This document shows positions 38,601-50,953 of a stretch of DNA of 64,000 nt, piece by piece. The notes beneath the pieces were generated by a model. It was not told where the DNA came from, ran no database searches, and was given only the letters and a program-made list of their open reading frames with translations. The stretch covers positions 11,288,965 through 11,352,964 of the forward strand of contig NC_092459.1 in NCBI RefSeq assembly GCF_047495875.1, written 5' to 3'. The translations under genes and the position numbers were made by a program. How positions within the stretch are numbered: the stretch's first letter is position 1; every line of letters begins with the position of its first letter. Source of the stretch: Pithys albifrons albifrons (Eukaryota > Chordata > Aves > Passeriformes > Thamnophilidae).

Positions 38601-40600
38601 CATTACTCCTTTACCAAGAGAAAATAGTCAATTCCTTTTATATTTCCAATATATGTTAATAGAGGAATTTTTAGTGTCAAGATCTTTAAGTTGCTTCATA
38701 ATCAGTTTTCAGCTGCAGAACTCCCTAAGTTTTTGTTTCTTGCCATAACACAACTTCAAATGAGTGACTTGACTTGATGGAGTCAATCGGGCAAGTCAAA
38801 CCTCATATAAAACATATTTATAATACTTAGCCTTTCTGCAATATGAAAAATTTTACCAAGGTATTTTATGAAAACACTGTTAAGTTACATCCAAGAATGT
38901 TGTATCAATCCTACTCAAGTCAGAATTGGATGCATATATTATATGTGAAATATACAAAAATGCATCAAATGAAAAAAATCCTTAAACACAATATGGTATT
39001 ACATTATCAAAGCAAAATATCCAATAGTCACTGGAGAAAGAATAAAAAAGCAAAAGTAACCTCCAACTTAAGCATATAAAGGAATTTCAGTTTTACTTCA
39101 TCATGTCCACTGAAATGGTAGTGCCATCATATGTAAGGTATTTGAAGTTGAGAAGAATCCAGATATTTGCATATATTATCTTTAACTTCTTTGATGTAGT
39201 TTCACAGAGGAAACATCTGTAGGCACAAATAACAACTCATCTGAGAGCTTAAAATAAGGTAGTCAATAAGCAATACTCACTAGAACTTAAAGTTATTTTT
39301 TATGACTGCCATTTTACTTAACTTTAAGAAGTCCCTGAAGAATTAGGTGGAACATCCATGTAGCACAAAATACATAGGGATACCAGGGATGCTATCAATG
39401 GATGCAAACATCAAAAGACCTGAAAGCTTAGGTTATAAGGAATTATTTGAACAAGTTAACTTTTAAACTAGGAAGTTTTCATAAATTGGATATGTTACTG
39501 GGGTAAAATATCCAAGTTTTTACTGCAAATACAGTATCTCAACCTAAGACTGTGCTATGCATCTGAAAATTTTAAATAAATAAATAAATAAATGAAATGA
39601 AAGGGGAGAGATCCTCTAGTCATGGATCTAGTTCCATGCTGAAAGGTACATGTAAAATACCATGGGCATATGCCATTTAATAATCCACATCCAGAAAAAA
39701 AGAAGTAATCAACAACTTGTAGTCAACCACTTCATATTACAAAAGCTGAACCCCTTTTATATTGTCAAAATGCAAGAATTCTGAAATTCAAGATCCCTTT
39801 GAAAATTGCCTGAGATTTCCAGAATTGCACACTCCTTGTAAACCTTAACTGAATAGTGAAGTATGTCACACCCATTACAGTCCATGCAGAATAAGACAAT
39901 GGAGACCAAAATATTTCCCTGGAAAAAGAAAATAAATTTTGAGTGACTTTCTTTTCTTTGCCTTCTTCATAGGCAAGTCTGACTTCTCAGGGTTGATTCG
40001 GTGTTAAAAGCCTAAAACCTTGACAGTAAAATATTGAATTTTCAATAAGAGGTGTGATTTATCCTCCGTGACACCATGCAATTGCAATTCTCTTAAACAA
40101 TCAAACTACACACAGCAGAGAAGCACTGTGATGAGATCCAATTTTCAGTGGCTTTTATATGCCCACATAACTTTTAGAAGGTTCTCTCCTCTGCCTGTCT
40201 TAAAAACAACTGGAGCTACTGAAAAACTTTAACATTTTGGCTAGAAAAAACAGAATATTTGATGGAGGGCTAACAAATATTGTTAGAATAAAATTTTTAT
40301 CATAAGACTAAAATTGCATTATTTTAAGCCACAGCCAAGTGAATTTCTATACTCATCAACCCAAGACACTGGACATTTGAAAGCAACACACAACACTGGC
40401 CATGGTCCATGTGCAAAGCAAATCTCTTGTCAATGCAAAGCAGAACTGATCTTCACTGTTAAGTCTGTCAGGAACAGGAAGTGTCTTGCTTGTTGTACCA
40501 TTTTGGGATCTGCCAATGTTGGCAGGATTGATGATGTAATTTGTAAAGCCATAAGATCCAAAATTGACAGCAATTAAAAAAAAAACCAACAAAAAAAACC
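35675..40600. other. Unique AT-rich sequence, no gene seen
   Basis: No coding unit was recognised. A perfect 16-bp palindrome TAAACCAGCTGGTTTA lies at 38031-38046, and an (AAAT)n tract at about 39573-39593. Confidence 0.5.
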
Positions 40601-40740
40601 ATATAATTTTAGATGTTGGCACTGTATACACAAAACTGATGAGACCTAACCGGGAGTATTGTATCTAAATCTGGATACTTTGATAAAGAAAACAGACCAA
40701 ATATATGGAAATTGTACCAAATAGTGCGGAAAGACTCGTG
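40601..40740 (+). mobile_element. Very old CR1 remnant
   Basis: The stretch with GATGAGACCTAACCGGGAGT followed by ATTGTATCTAAATCTGGATA resembles the CR1 ORF2 segment normally written GGTGAGACCTCACCTGGAGT...ATTGTGTCCAGTTCTGG. Decayed sequence after it to about 41040 may belong to the same insertion but cannot be supported. Confidence 0.52.
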
Positions 40741-43246
40741 AGTTACCTTGCAGGTTACAACTACTACTTGAAAAATGGATAGAAAATTCAGATTTATTGT
40801 TATTACAAAGATTTAAGATAAGATGATTAAGCTATTTAACATTTTGAAGGACATAGAGATAGTAAGTAGATAGTAGATAGTGTAGAGAGTGTGTAGGCAG
40901 CTATTGGAAAGGCCAAATGCTGTCAAAATAAAAGTGAAAACTGAGAAGCTGAAAGGACCATAAGCACTGAGAGAATTTAAGAGACAGTTGCATTTTGAAA
41001 GCAAAAGCAGTATTCAGAATGGACTAGAAAAGAAAGAGTGAGAATAAGTTTCTGTAGGAACTGAAGTGTGAGGAGGAAAGAAGGAATGAAAATTATGCTC
41101 CTGTCTGCAAAGGTAGAAGCTTGAGCGGGCTTGGAATCTCAATTATACTCTCAGCCCTTGAAATGCTCCCTCAGATAAGTATTGAAGAGATAAATCATTC
41201 TGCTTTACAGAAGTGGGAAAAAGTTTTCTTTTCATGCCCTTAGAGTCAACAGAAAAGTCACTGTCTTTGTAGTTTACTTTAAAAAAATTATGTTCAAAAG
41301 AGGCATGAGACTTCATAATGAGATTTTAGTTCAAATGCACCTTCACTATCTCCTAAATTTAGATTTTTACATTCTTTCTGAAAAGTACACAAGCAGAAAG
41401 TAGTAGTAATTAAGGCTGCCCACTGGGAACAGGTCTCTACACTAGCTCATTTTACACAGGCCCTCAGAAAACTCACAGACAGCAATAACTTTTGGTCACT
41501 GCTTTCCTAGGGGAGTAACAAAGTGATTATCCAAAGGTGATAAACTGCATAGGCATTGCTTTCCTTAAATTTTCCAGTTCCTTAGATTGAATCTTTTCAG
41601 AAACAGGAAATTATTCCTTAAATTGGATTTCAACAGTATGAAACGATGCAGAAAAGTCTGTAGTACAAATCCTCAGTTGTCAAATAGACTCATAGACTTC
41701 ACCTCTCCCATTCAGAATATCCTCAGGATGCAAAGGCTGTGCCCTGGCACACAACTGCCTCTGTGTGCATGGAGCTGGGTGGTGTGGATGGAGGTGGGAG
41801 TTTATTGTGATGCAGTGGTGCTTTATTATGTGCCTGACATCCTAAACCAAAGCTCAAAATGTAGAAGGGAAGACTTACATATGAAACTGGATTACAGAAA
41901 TAAGAGAAAACAGAGTTATATGGCTTCCTCAAAGTAGTCAGAACTATAGAGCCATATCTTAAAAAATTAGAGACAGTTTAAAATGGGCACTCCTACTCTG
42001 CCAAATTCACCATCCTAGCTATCCAATTCCTGGTATTTTTTTTCTAACTGTGCCAAAGAACTAAGTAAACAACCCCACAAAAATAAATAATTTAATTCTT
42101 CTGAGTTGATTTTCAGCAGCTTTTCAGAGGACGACAAATACTTGTGCTAGCACAATGCAGAGAAAGGAGATCAGTGACAGAAAACATCTGGGGAGAAAAC
42201 AAAGGCAAATAACCCTTAATTTTTGGCCCATGAATTTTTGGTTGCCTTATAACAGTTTTGGCAAATCTCTGTTTCAAAGGCACACATGTCACTAGCCATT
42301 GTACCTTAAAAAATTCCTTTTATTTTCAAATTATTTCAGTCACTGTGTGAGCCTCCTGTTCAGAGTTCTAAAGGTTAGGTTTTCACATACAACAGACTGG
42401 TGAGGAGATATGCATATTTTAGTAATTTATATATATTTATCCAAATTTCTATAACCTATAGATTAGCTTTATTTATATCTATATCATTCTGCTGTGGTGA
42501 AGAATAAGGGTTAGATCTTAGCCGCTCCAATAAAACATCATAGTTTAAAATAGGTAAAAGTTGGAGTTAGATTTTGCACATTATGTAAACCCATATTACA
42601 AGAAAGTCTGGTTTTGCGTTGCACAAATAAATTAGTTCATTTAATTACTCTGAACTAGTGTAATTGTTAAAAGATAGAATATGAATCATAAAATCTAGCA
42701 ATTATATAGTTAATAATATCCTATGAATACTATCCAATTATACTATAAGTTAAAGTACCATGCAATACCTAGCTGAGTTGCCTCTTGGTTTGCATGAGGA
42801 TTCTCTTCTTTGTGAGCATAGTTATAAGCACATTGTAACAATGTGTATTAGCACGCTATAAAAGCTTGCATAATATTTAGTAGTTTAGTACATATAGCTA
42901 AACAACTAGAGCAATTGTAATTATTAATGACAGATTATACACAAATCCTATGTGGTATCTAGCAATTTTTTTATTCCAAGGCACTAACAAATACTTTTTG
43001 TAAACTAATTTAGAGTCTTTTCTTCCTCATAAATTATTGCCAGCATTAGTTTAACTATTCATCAATTTATCCTATCAGTAACACGTGCAGATGTTATCAG
43101 GATCCAGAGTGGGATCATGGTAACTTTATAGTTAGCATTTTACTGCAGAGCCCAGAGCCTCAGTCTGAGACCACACATGGATACTGTACCTTAGCAAATG
43201 CACTTCTTGTCCTTTCATAGAACAGGGATAAAACTGTCTTTAAAAG
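40741..43246. other. Unique AT-rich sequence, nothing recognised
   Basis: No gene was identified. A 116-codon plus-strand open frame at 41587-41937 has no recognisable motif. Confidence 0.45.
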
Positions 43247-43769
43247 TGTAATGGTTTGACCCATGGCTTCTTCAGTAACCATTGTATCTAAGGAAGTTAC
43301 AAGTATTCCACACGTGTCTTCCACGTAGCAGGGGAGGAGTGGTTTTTGTTTAGTTGTTTCCTGTCCTTGGCTGGGGAGCTGGTGGGAAGGGCTGGAGTCT
43401 GATCCCTCTGGTTGTTGGTGGTTCTTCTGTCCTGGGTGAGATTGTTTCATGCTTGTTCCCCTTCCTTGAGGTTTTTAATTGTGTTTGTCTGTTTCATTTG
43501 GGTTTTTTGGGTTTGGTTTTGTTTCTTCCCAATTTCTGGTTAGCCAGTCCCCTTTTCCCTTTTCCCTTTCCCCTGGGGGTGGGATCCTAAGTACTGTGTA
43601 TACAGTGTGGTTGTGAATTCTAGAAAATAGAATTTTTTCTTTTTATTCAGTTCGGTGTCTTTTGAGTTTGTTTCTTTTCAGTTTTTTTCCTTTCCTTTGC
43701 TGGGAGAGTTCTGGGAGGGGGAAGGGGGACCAGTTCAGGGTTGGTAACAGCTAGGTCAAACCTGCAACA
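43247..43769. mobile_element. Solo LTR with 5-bp target duplication
   Basis: The element starts TGTAATGGTTTGACC at 43247 and ends GGTCAAACCTGCAACA at 43769. The ends are imperfect inverted repeats (the shared core GGTTTGACC is complementary to GGTCAAACC) and have the retroviral TG...CA form. It is flanked on both sides by AAAAG (43242-43246 and 43770-43774), a perfect 5-bp target-site duplication. It is 523 bp long with no internal coding region, so it is a solo LTR left by recombination. A 5-bp duplication fits ERVL-type or some class I elements. The TGTAATGGTTTGACC start is like LTRs common in birds. Strand is not decided: I found no convincing TATA and poly(A) pair. The polypyrimidine-rich central part (43480-43575) is notable. 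Confidence 0.88.
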
Positions 43770-46564
43770 AAAAGTCTCTCCAGTGTTGTGATGGACAATA
43801 AAAGAGGCTGAGGTAGACTGCTTTGGGTACCTACTTTAGCAAAATACCAAAAGAAGCAGCATGTGGGTTTCCAGAAGGTGTTCAAATTGTTTAAAGTGTC
43901 GTGGAGTCTGCAAAAAAGAGAAGGGAATCCCATAACTACATTTCATTTACAATTTCCAGTGGATTGATGCTACTTAGATAGAGTGAGAGATCTTATTCCC
44001 TAGTAACTCCATTCATTCAAGGCTTAGCAGACTAGGGAAAGAAAGAGAGATAGCAGACACAGTTGGTCAGTTGTCACCAAAACTATGTTCAAAAGTTTGA
44101 GCAGTATTACAAAACCTCAAGGTATTGTGGCCCACTTTTGCTCCTGGGAAACCAAATGTCTCTTTTCTCTTTTACATCTATCCAACCACAGGACAATAAA
44201 TGCATGACTCAGCCATTCATGAGCTGATTCCTGGAGCTGGATCTTCCTCCACCCAAATATAAAACACTCTCTAATTACAGCATGTGCAAAGGCTTTTCAG
44301 AGAAAGGGTTACTGGTAAACCAAACTCTGCCTCAAATATCCCATCCAACCACTGTTTCTTAGTGCTGCTACTTACCATATCCGGTAACTTCTGAAGTTTT
44401 TCATTCCTTTCACGTGATTATGTCGTAAAGCACAGTCAAGCACTCATAACACACAGGTTTGGGTATGGGCTTAGATAAATATAAGTACTAAAAAAACCCC
44501 CACTCCTCGGAGAGAAGTGAAACCAAAGCACATGCAAAAATAACAGTGTAGATGTAGCCAAAGGGGTTAAAGATTTTAATGCAATTATAGAAATCTCCTC
44601 TTCTGATTCTGTTCCAAAATATATTTATAGCTTCTTCTGAATCAGGGTGTCTAACAGATATTTTCCCAATAAAACTATGTGAAACAATTTTGTTGTATTT
44701 TTTTTCTTTAGAAGTTATTGCTGCTGAAGATCTATCCTGCAAATTGTAACTCCAAGGTAATTGTTTGAGAGAATGACTCATATAGGAATAGATTTTTGGG
44801 ATCTGCCCCCTGAAGCATGATTGTCAAATGCCAAATAGAACTACACAGAATAAGAGAAGAAAGGAGGTTTTTGGGATAGTAGTTTGGCATTCAGATGGCT
44901 TGCTTAATCTAAAAGGAGAATGTAGAATCATGTTAAATTTGTATATATATACTAGTCATTGCATCTTGATTTAATTATAATATTTTGAACTCCTACACGA
45001 GCGCAGTCCAGGAGGGCTGAAAATCTGACTGCCTAGCAGCTATATTACAGATTTAATTAATGCATGTTGAGAACTGCTGTGCAATAATTCCCTTGCTACT
45101 AATGATGACAACCTTATGGAAGCCAAGCTGCAAATCCTCCTCACAGACTGCAGTGTATTAACCATTATTCTATTGATCAGCTTTGTATCAGATGTTATGT
45201 GGCAAAAACGTGGTAATCAGGATGACAGGCTTAAAAGATGTAAGCTGTTCACAGAGCTATTGAGGAGAAAGAAGCTACAGGCATTTAGTGTCACTCAGTG
45301 CATCTTTTGAAAGAAAATACAGGCTTTTGAATAAAGCAGAATGCCAGAGACAAAATGTGGCTAACCATAAAAGCTTGGTGAAAGATCTGAGTTTGAAGCA
45401 AAGTGCAGTGACAAATAAATACTGAAAACAACAATCCAGGAAAATTCAGCACTTGTAGACAAAGCAAGAACAGATGTTTACTCCTTCTGGTCTCTATATG
45501 AGAGTGACAGTCTTTTACAGTTTTCTTGCACAGTTGTTAATGTCATCATAAAAACAGATGCACAGAAAAAGAGTTCAAAACAAAAAAGAATTGTTACTAA
45601 ACAGTGTTGAGGTAATAAAAAGTATTAAGAAATAGTATTATGGAGAAAGTCCTCCAATGAATTATCATAGAAGGGAGATGCAAAAATATTTTGACCTTAG
45701 AAAATTTCAGTTCTGCTGTGTTCACATTCATAAATATTCCCATGGTTGAGCAGTTGAGAGCCAAAACAGCTCCCCAGGCTAATATGCTGTCCTTGACGTA
45801 GTGCTACATCAGCATGGAAGAACTGAGTTAATAATAATGCCATGCTTGGGAAAACACACACTTTGATGCATGCATTTTGAATTATAGTTAAGCATTTGAG
45901 AAAGATATAACAGTTGCTGAAACTAAACATGTAACCATTGACATAGAGACAATTAGCAAATGGACTGCAATTAATTTAGAAACTGTGCGAAGGGGTAACT
46001 GTAATTAGCAGCTCTGGGGGAGGTGAGACAAATTAAATACAAAAGAATGAGTCTAAGAAATCATGTACTGTAGCAAAAAATGGAGAAACAGGAGGAGTAA
46101 CTGGTTTGCTGAATATTGACTAAGAAAGAGCTTTGAGAATTACTATAGATAATTCCTCAAGGCCTTTAGCATAATGTGCAGCTGAGAAAATGAATATTAA
46201 TACTATTAATACTCATCCACTACATGAAAAAGATAGAGTTTAAATGAGTGGTGTAATTTCCTAACTCTTGTGATGTAAAATATTGTTGAGTTGCTCAGCC
46301 TTTAAAGCAAGACAATTCCATTAATTCAGTGGGCCTTGTTAAATTACCATATTGTGATAAAATCATATCAGCCACAGAATTTACAACTGAAAGTTGAAAA
46401 GCCCTACAGCCAGCTCTCCAGACCAAAGATATTGTAACCTATATGTAAAGTCATATCAACAGTCTGGTGATATGAACACTTTACTTATTTATGAGAGTGT
46501 TACCTTCTTCATTCACATCAGTATTATCTTCCTATTATTATCTACCCCTATTATCTAAGACATC
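43770..46564. other. Unique sequence, no gene seen
   Basis: No repeat family identified. The part at about 45000-45310 contains TTTAATTAATGCAT and other ATTA cores and could be examined for conservation, but nothing in it looks coding. Confidence 0.48.
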
Positions 46565-46971
46565 TTCAGTCAAACTTGTCCAAACTGGTGAAGAGTGTTT
46601 TAAACTAAGGTTGCCAAGGGAGTGGAAACTCAGTCCATCCCACTGGTGTCAGTTTGGTGCCAGAGATAGTAAGAGATGCCCAGAGCCTGGAGAGGGATAA
46701 CAGGTGAGCAGGACAGAACCTGAAGAGCATCGCAAAGAAATTCCAGCCACTCCAGAAAGAAAGTCAGCTTCACTGGGGCCCAAACTTAAATGCCTCTGTG
46801 CCAATGCCCACAGCATGGGGAATAAACAGGAGGAGTTAGAGAGATGACGGTTCACATGCAGGGTTATGATCTTATTGGCCTCACAGAGATGTAGTGAGCT
46901 GCTATGACTGGAGTGTTGGAGTGGAAAATCACAGGCTCCTTAGGAAGGACAGGCAGGAGAGATCACAGAAT
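46565..46971 (+). mobile_element. Old CR1 fragment: ORF2 start (endonuclease N-terminus)
   Basis: Plus-strand CR1. At 46785-46844 the reading LKCLCANAHSMGNKQEELER matches the start of the CR1 ORF2 endonuclease domain and is followed at once by TGA. The homology continues in shifted frames to about 46965 (IGLTEM-like and DRQ-like residues). The sequence to the left, back to about 46565, fits the stretch before ORF2 but is less certain. The fragment is interrupted at 46971 by the 3' end of an opposite-strand CR1. No continuation was seen right of 48590, so the rest may have been lost or never been present. Dead copy. Confidence 0.72.
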
Positions 46972-47039
46972 CATAGAATCAAATGAGCTGGAAAAGACCT
47001 CCGAGATCATCAACCCTTGGTCCAACTCCAGTCCATTTA

Positions 47040-47282
47040 CTAGATCATGGCACTCAGTGCCACGTCCAATCTCAGTTGAAAAATCTCCAGGGATGGTGAA
47101 TCCACCACCACTCTGAGCAGGCCATTCCAATGCCTGATTACTCTCTCTGGAAAGAATTTTTTTCTGATATCCAACTTAAATTTCCCCTGGCACAGCTTGA
47201 GCCCATGCCCCCTTGTCCTATTGCTGAGTGCCTGGGAGAAGAGACCAACCCCCACCTGGCTAGAACTTCCCTTCAGGTAGTT
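47040..47282 (-). pseudogene. Last part of the same CR1 ORF2, beyond the premature TAG
   Basis: In frame with the preceding segment and separated from it only by the TAG at 47283-47285. It continues with LFSQ, then HGLKLCQGKFKLDIRKKFF-like residues typical of the CR1 ORF2 C-terminus, and stops at TAG near 47040. The open frame with just one nonsense change shows the insertion is fairly recent. Confidence 0.85.
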
Positions 47283-48590
47283 CTAGACAGTGATGAGGTC
47301 ACCTCTGAGCCTCCTCTTCTCCAGGCTAAACAACCCCAGCTCCCTCAGCCTCTCCCCATAGGACTTATGTTCCATTCCCTTCACCAGCCTTGTTGCTTTT
47401 CTCTGGCCCCGCTCCAGCATCTCAACATCCTTTCTGAACTGAGGGGCCCAGAACTGAACACAACACTCAAGGTGTGGCCTCACCAATGCAGAGTACAGGG
47501 GAAGGATCACTGCCCTGGTCCTGCTGGCCACGGTATTTTTGATCCAGGCCAGGATCCCATTGGCCTCCTTGGCCACCTGGGCACACTGTTGGCTCATGTT
47601 GAGCTTCCTGTCAATTAGTACTACCAGGTCCCTTTCCACCTGGCTGCTCTCCAGCCACTCTGTGCCCAGCCTGTAGCGCTGCAGGTGGTTGTTGTGGCCA
47701 AAGTGCAGGACCCGGCACTTGGCCTTATTGAACTTCATCCCATTGGAATCAGCCCGTCTCTCAAGTCTATCCAGATCCCTCTGCAGAGCCCTCCTGCCTT
47801 CCAGCAGGTCGACACTCCCTCCCAACTTGGTTTCATCAGCAAATTTGCTGATGATGGACTCAATCCCCTCATCTAAATCATCCCTAAAGATATTAAACAG
47901 GACTGGACCCAACACTGACCCCTGGGGAACACCACTAGTGGCCGGCCGCCAGTTGGATGTGACTTCGTTCACCAGCACTCTCTGGGCTCGACCCTCCAGC
48001 CATCTCCTAATCCAGGAGAGGGTACACTTGTCCAAGCCATGGGCTATCAGCTTTTCCAGGAGTATATTATAGGAAACAGTGTCAAAGGCCTTGCTAAAGT
48101 CTAGACAGACCACATCCACAGCCTTCCCCTCATCGACCAGGTGGGTCACCTGATTGTAAAAAGAGATCTGGCTAGTCAGACAGGACCTGCTCCTCCTAAA
48201 CCCATGCTGGCTGGGTCTAATCCCTTGTCCACCCTGAAGGTGCTGTGTGATTGCACTCAGGATGAACTGCTCCATAGCCCTGCCAGGCACGGAGGTCAGG
48301 CTGACAGGCCTGTAGTTGCCCAGGTCAGCCTTGCAGCCCTTTTTGTGGATTGGGGTGGCATTTTCCAACTTCCAATCATCTGGGACCTCCCCAGAGAGCC
48401 AGGAGTGTTGGAAGATGATGGAGAGTGGCTTGGCAAGCTCTTCTTCCAGCTCCCTCATCACCCTGGGATGGATCCCATCTGGTCCCATAGACTTGTGAGG
48501 ACCCAGCTGGCTCAGTAAGTCACTATTTCCAGATGAGAGGATGGTGTTGCCCTTTATGTCAATGGCCTGCTGGGGTGCAGGAGCTCTCAT
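47283..48590 (-). CDS. CR1 ORF2 reverse transcriptase segment (435 codons, 5'-truncated, catalytic FADE)
   Basis: Part of the ORF2 protein of a CR1 non-LTR retrotransposon, which copies element RNA into DNA at a nicked chromosomal site. The endonuclease domain is missing because of 5' truncation, so the first ATG is just the first one left in frame, not a real start. RT landmarks run in order: [10 protein letters not shown] (residues 36-45), the YRPVSLTS segment (93-100), GFRRSRSC (130-137), catalytic block [10 protein letters not shown] (164-172), VPQGSVLGP (221-229), then block C, FADE (250-253). CR1 RTs normally have FADD, so the second catalytic aspartate is glutamate (GAA at 47834-47832). 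After residue 435 a TAG replaces the expected TAC of an LYNYL-like motif, and the same frame then stays open to 47040. The copy cannot mobilise itself. No host function is implied. Confidence 0.93.
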   Translation of the reverse strand: MRAPAPQQAIDIKGNTILSSGNSDLLSQLGPHKSMGPDGIHPRVMRELEEELAKPLSIIFQHSWLSGEVPDDWKLENATPIHKKGCKADLGNYRPVSLTSVPGRAMEQFILSAITQHLQGGQGIRPSQHGFRRSRSCLTSQISFYNQVTHLVDEGKAVDVVCLDFSKAFDTVSYNILLEKLIAHGLDKCTLSWIRRWLEGRAQRVLVNEVTSNWRPATSGVPQGSVLGPVLFNIFRDDLDEGIESIISKFADETKLGGSVDLLEGRRALQRDLDRLERRADSNGMKFNKAKCRVLHFGHNNHLQRYRLGTEWLESSQVERDLVVLIDRKLNMSQQCAQVAKEANGILAWIKNTVASRTRAVILPLYSALVRPHLECCVQFWAPQFRKDVEMLERGQRKATRLVKGMEHKSYGERLRELGLFSLEKRRLRGDLITV

Positions 48591-49687
48591 ATTTTTATAC
48601 TAACCCTAGCATAATTTTTTGAAATTGAATACCTTTCTTCTGGATATGGTTTTACTGTAATTGAATTGCCATTGCTTAAACAAATCAGCAAATCCTTCAA
48701 ACCAAAGCATTCCTTTTCATTTAAGCATTTGCATTGTTTAAAAACCTGCTTTTTTTTTTTTTTTTTTTTTGCTGGTGCTTCTGGTGCAGCTGTCCCTTTT
48801 CAGTCTTCTTGACAATTCAGGTGTTTTTGTTCAAAGAGGCAAGAGGTACCAAATCTGCCAAAATTGTAGTAGTTCACCTTCTTTTGAACCATAAGGAACT
48901 AGTCACAGCTGGAAATGGGATACATGACTTAAAATACCAAAAACCCCACATCTGAAAATCAATGCACTGTGATGTTACAGCTTAAAAAACTTTGTAAAGG
49001 CACTGCAAAATGATTACTTCGTTAACAGTATCATCTGCCAAGCTTGAAAGAGACATATTACTCTATTGTTTCTCTGCTTTGCTATAGTTTACGCAGGTCT
49101 AGTAATGAAAAAACCCACATGGCTTCAGGAACCCTTATGAATCTCAAGATAGAATTAATTCACGTAAATTGCCTGCAGCATTTGTGACATTTACACTTAC
49201 AAGACACTGGCAGTCTTGAATGTATAAAGGAAGCAGCAAGGTCAGCAGCACAAAAATCGTTCCCATTTTCTACCATTCTTTGTGTGAGGTTTGATATTTA
49301 TGTGATTTTAGATGAAATACCTGTGTAAAATCAGATCAAACAGATACACTACTAAAAGACTTAATTGATCTTAAATCAGCCATAACTGAGTATGATGCAG
49401 AGACATTTGCATGTAAAGCAAATGATGCCCCAGGTATCAGAAGTGTCAATGTATGCATGGATTGGACTGTCTTGAGACATAATATTTACTTTTCAAGGTT
49501 TATGTATATTTTGAGATTTTTTTTTCTACTATTCCTCAACTGAAGGAAGTTCTACACCTTTGCTTGCATATACACATTCTCTGTTTCTTTCATGCCTAGC
49601 CTTAGTTCATCTAACTTAAACTTCAAGCCTGAATTTACTCCCTATGCAAGACAGTGGCTGCCCTAAGGGATAAAAGTCCCATTATAA
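48591..49687. other. Unique sequence with poly(T) run
   Basis: A 21-22 bp poly(T) lies at 48750-48770. No gene or other repeat recognised. Confidence 0.55.
48750..48770 (+). repeat. Poly(T) tract
   Basis: About 21 consecutive T residues. It could be an antisense A-tail, but there is no recognisable retroposon body to its right. Confidence 0.95.
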
Positions 49688-50035
49688 CTAGAATAGAATA
49701 GTGTAGAGCAGAATATTTCCATTGAAAGGACCCACAATGATCATCCAGTCCAACTTCCTGACCACTTTAGGGCTGACCAAAAGTTAAAACATATTACTAA
49801 GAGCATTTTTCAATTGACTCTCAAACTGAGAGGTTTGGAACAACAATCACGACTCTAAGAGGCCTATTCCAGTGTTTGACCACCTTTTTGGTAAGGAAAT
49901 GCTTCCTAATGTCCAGTCTAAACCTGCCCTGATGCAACTCTGAACCAGTCCCATGTGTCCTATCACTGGATAACAGGGAGAAATGCTCCACACCTCTTTC
50001 TCTCTTTCCATTTCTCAGGAAACTGTACAGAGCAA
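49688..50035 (-). mobile_element. CR1 3' end, moderately old
   Basis: Antisense CR1 tail: AGAATATTTCCATTGAAAGG and GATCATCCAGTCCAACTTCC, then TTCCTAATGTCCAGTCTAAA and the CCATGTGTCCTATCACTGG segment. It is about 350 bp and 5'-truncated, with some substitutions in the terminal octamer. Confidence 0.9.
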
Positions 50036-50953
50036 AATTTAAATGTTTAATCTTTCTTTTTGGAAAACTTTATTTTATTTCAAATATTCTTAGTAGCATA
50101 ATACAGGGATTTAATTACTTTGTTAAGTCATCTATGCCATCCATTATCACCAAGGTGTCTGAGGAAGAGGTTCTTGACACACATAACTGTAGCACAGACT
50201 GTAGTCATCCCTGACACTAACACATGAGAACAATGAGTAATCTTGCTCAAGTTACAGACAAGGATATATTATCAATTGGATGAGATTTCTCCCACTGCAA
50301 TGAATAAAGCAGGATTTCTTTTAAATAACAATTGAAATGCAAATTACTGTTCACATTTTATACACAGTTATCATAAAAAATCCAGCAAAATCATGAAATC
50401 CAAAATCTTCTTATGACAATACTCACAGAAGAGTCGAAAGAGATTAACAAGATTTCCTCAAAACTGGAATCAAGTTTAAAAATATACCCTTGAGTACAGA
50501 AGAAGTAGAGAGTCAATTTGGCAGGCTAAGTATCAAGATTGAAAATGTGAGATTTATCACTGATCTTTGTCCTAAAGACATATCCCTGAACACTGCCATC
50601 CAATCACATAAAAATGTGGATTACACTATCAATCAACTACTTCATGCTCAATGCATCTATAAAGATAGTAATCTCTGAGACAGCAGACCTGAGGAACCCT
50701 CAGAGAATTTTAAGAGGAAACAATGCAGAGAAGATTATTACAGAAAGGTGTCAGTGGGAAAGAAACTTAGAAGGAGGTATACGTTTTATAAATTTGTACT
50801 TGCTATGTAATTGCAAAAGACATTCAGAGATTAAGCTTTTCTGAAGGGAAAGAATGTGACTTTAGTAGCAGTTTTACTTTGCTATCAATACTGCAGGTAG
50901 ACTATTCTGTCCAGAAGAACTGTAAAGTATCATTTGTTAGATAGATTCCATGT
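50036..50953. other. Unique sequence, nothing recognised
   Basis: No repeat or gene was identified between the two CR1 tails. Small open frames lie at 50490-50678 and 50614-50844, without recognisable motifs. Confidence 0.5.

Larger units (their letters stand above)
46972..48590 (-). mobile_element. Young CR1 LINE, 5'-truncated, with near-intact RT frame
   Basis: About 1.62 kb of minus-strand CR1. The 3' end is at 46972 (ATCACAGAATCATAGAATC on the plus strand, the terminal octamer), and the 5' truncation is at about 48590. It holds the ORF2 reverse-transcriptase region, the ORF2 C-terminus and the short 3' end. The long open frame, low divergence from the other copies of this subfamily and intact tail mark it as one of the younger insertions here. 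It lies beside and probably inside an older plus-strand CR1. CR1 elements normally make no target duplication, and none is seen. Confidence 0.96.

Noticed and set aside
41587..41937. 116-codon plus-strand open frame
   Set aside because: No motif or homologue recognised. Composition looks like noncoding sequence, and it overlaps an equally open minus-strand frame.
47130..47618. 162-codon plus-strand open frame
   Set aside because: It is the antisense of the CR1 ORF2 C-terminus and RT. Other plus-strand frames between 47685 and 48518 have the same cause.
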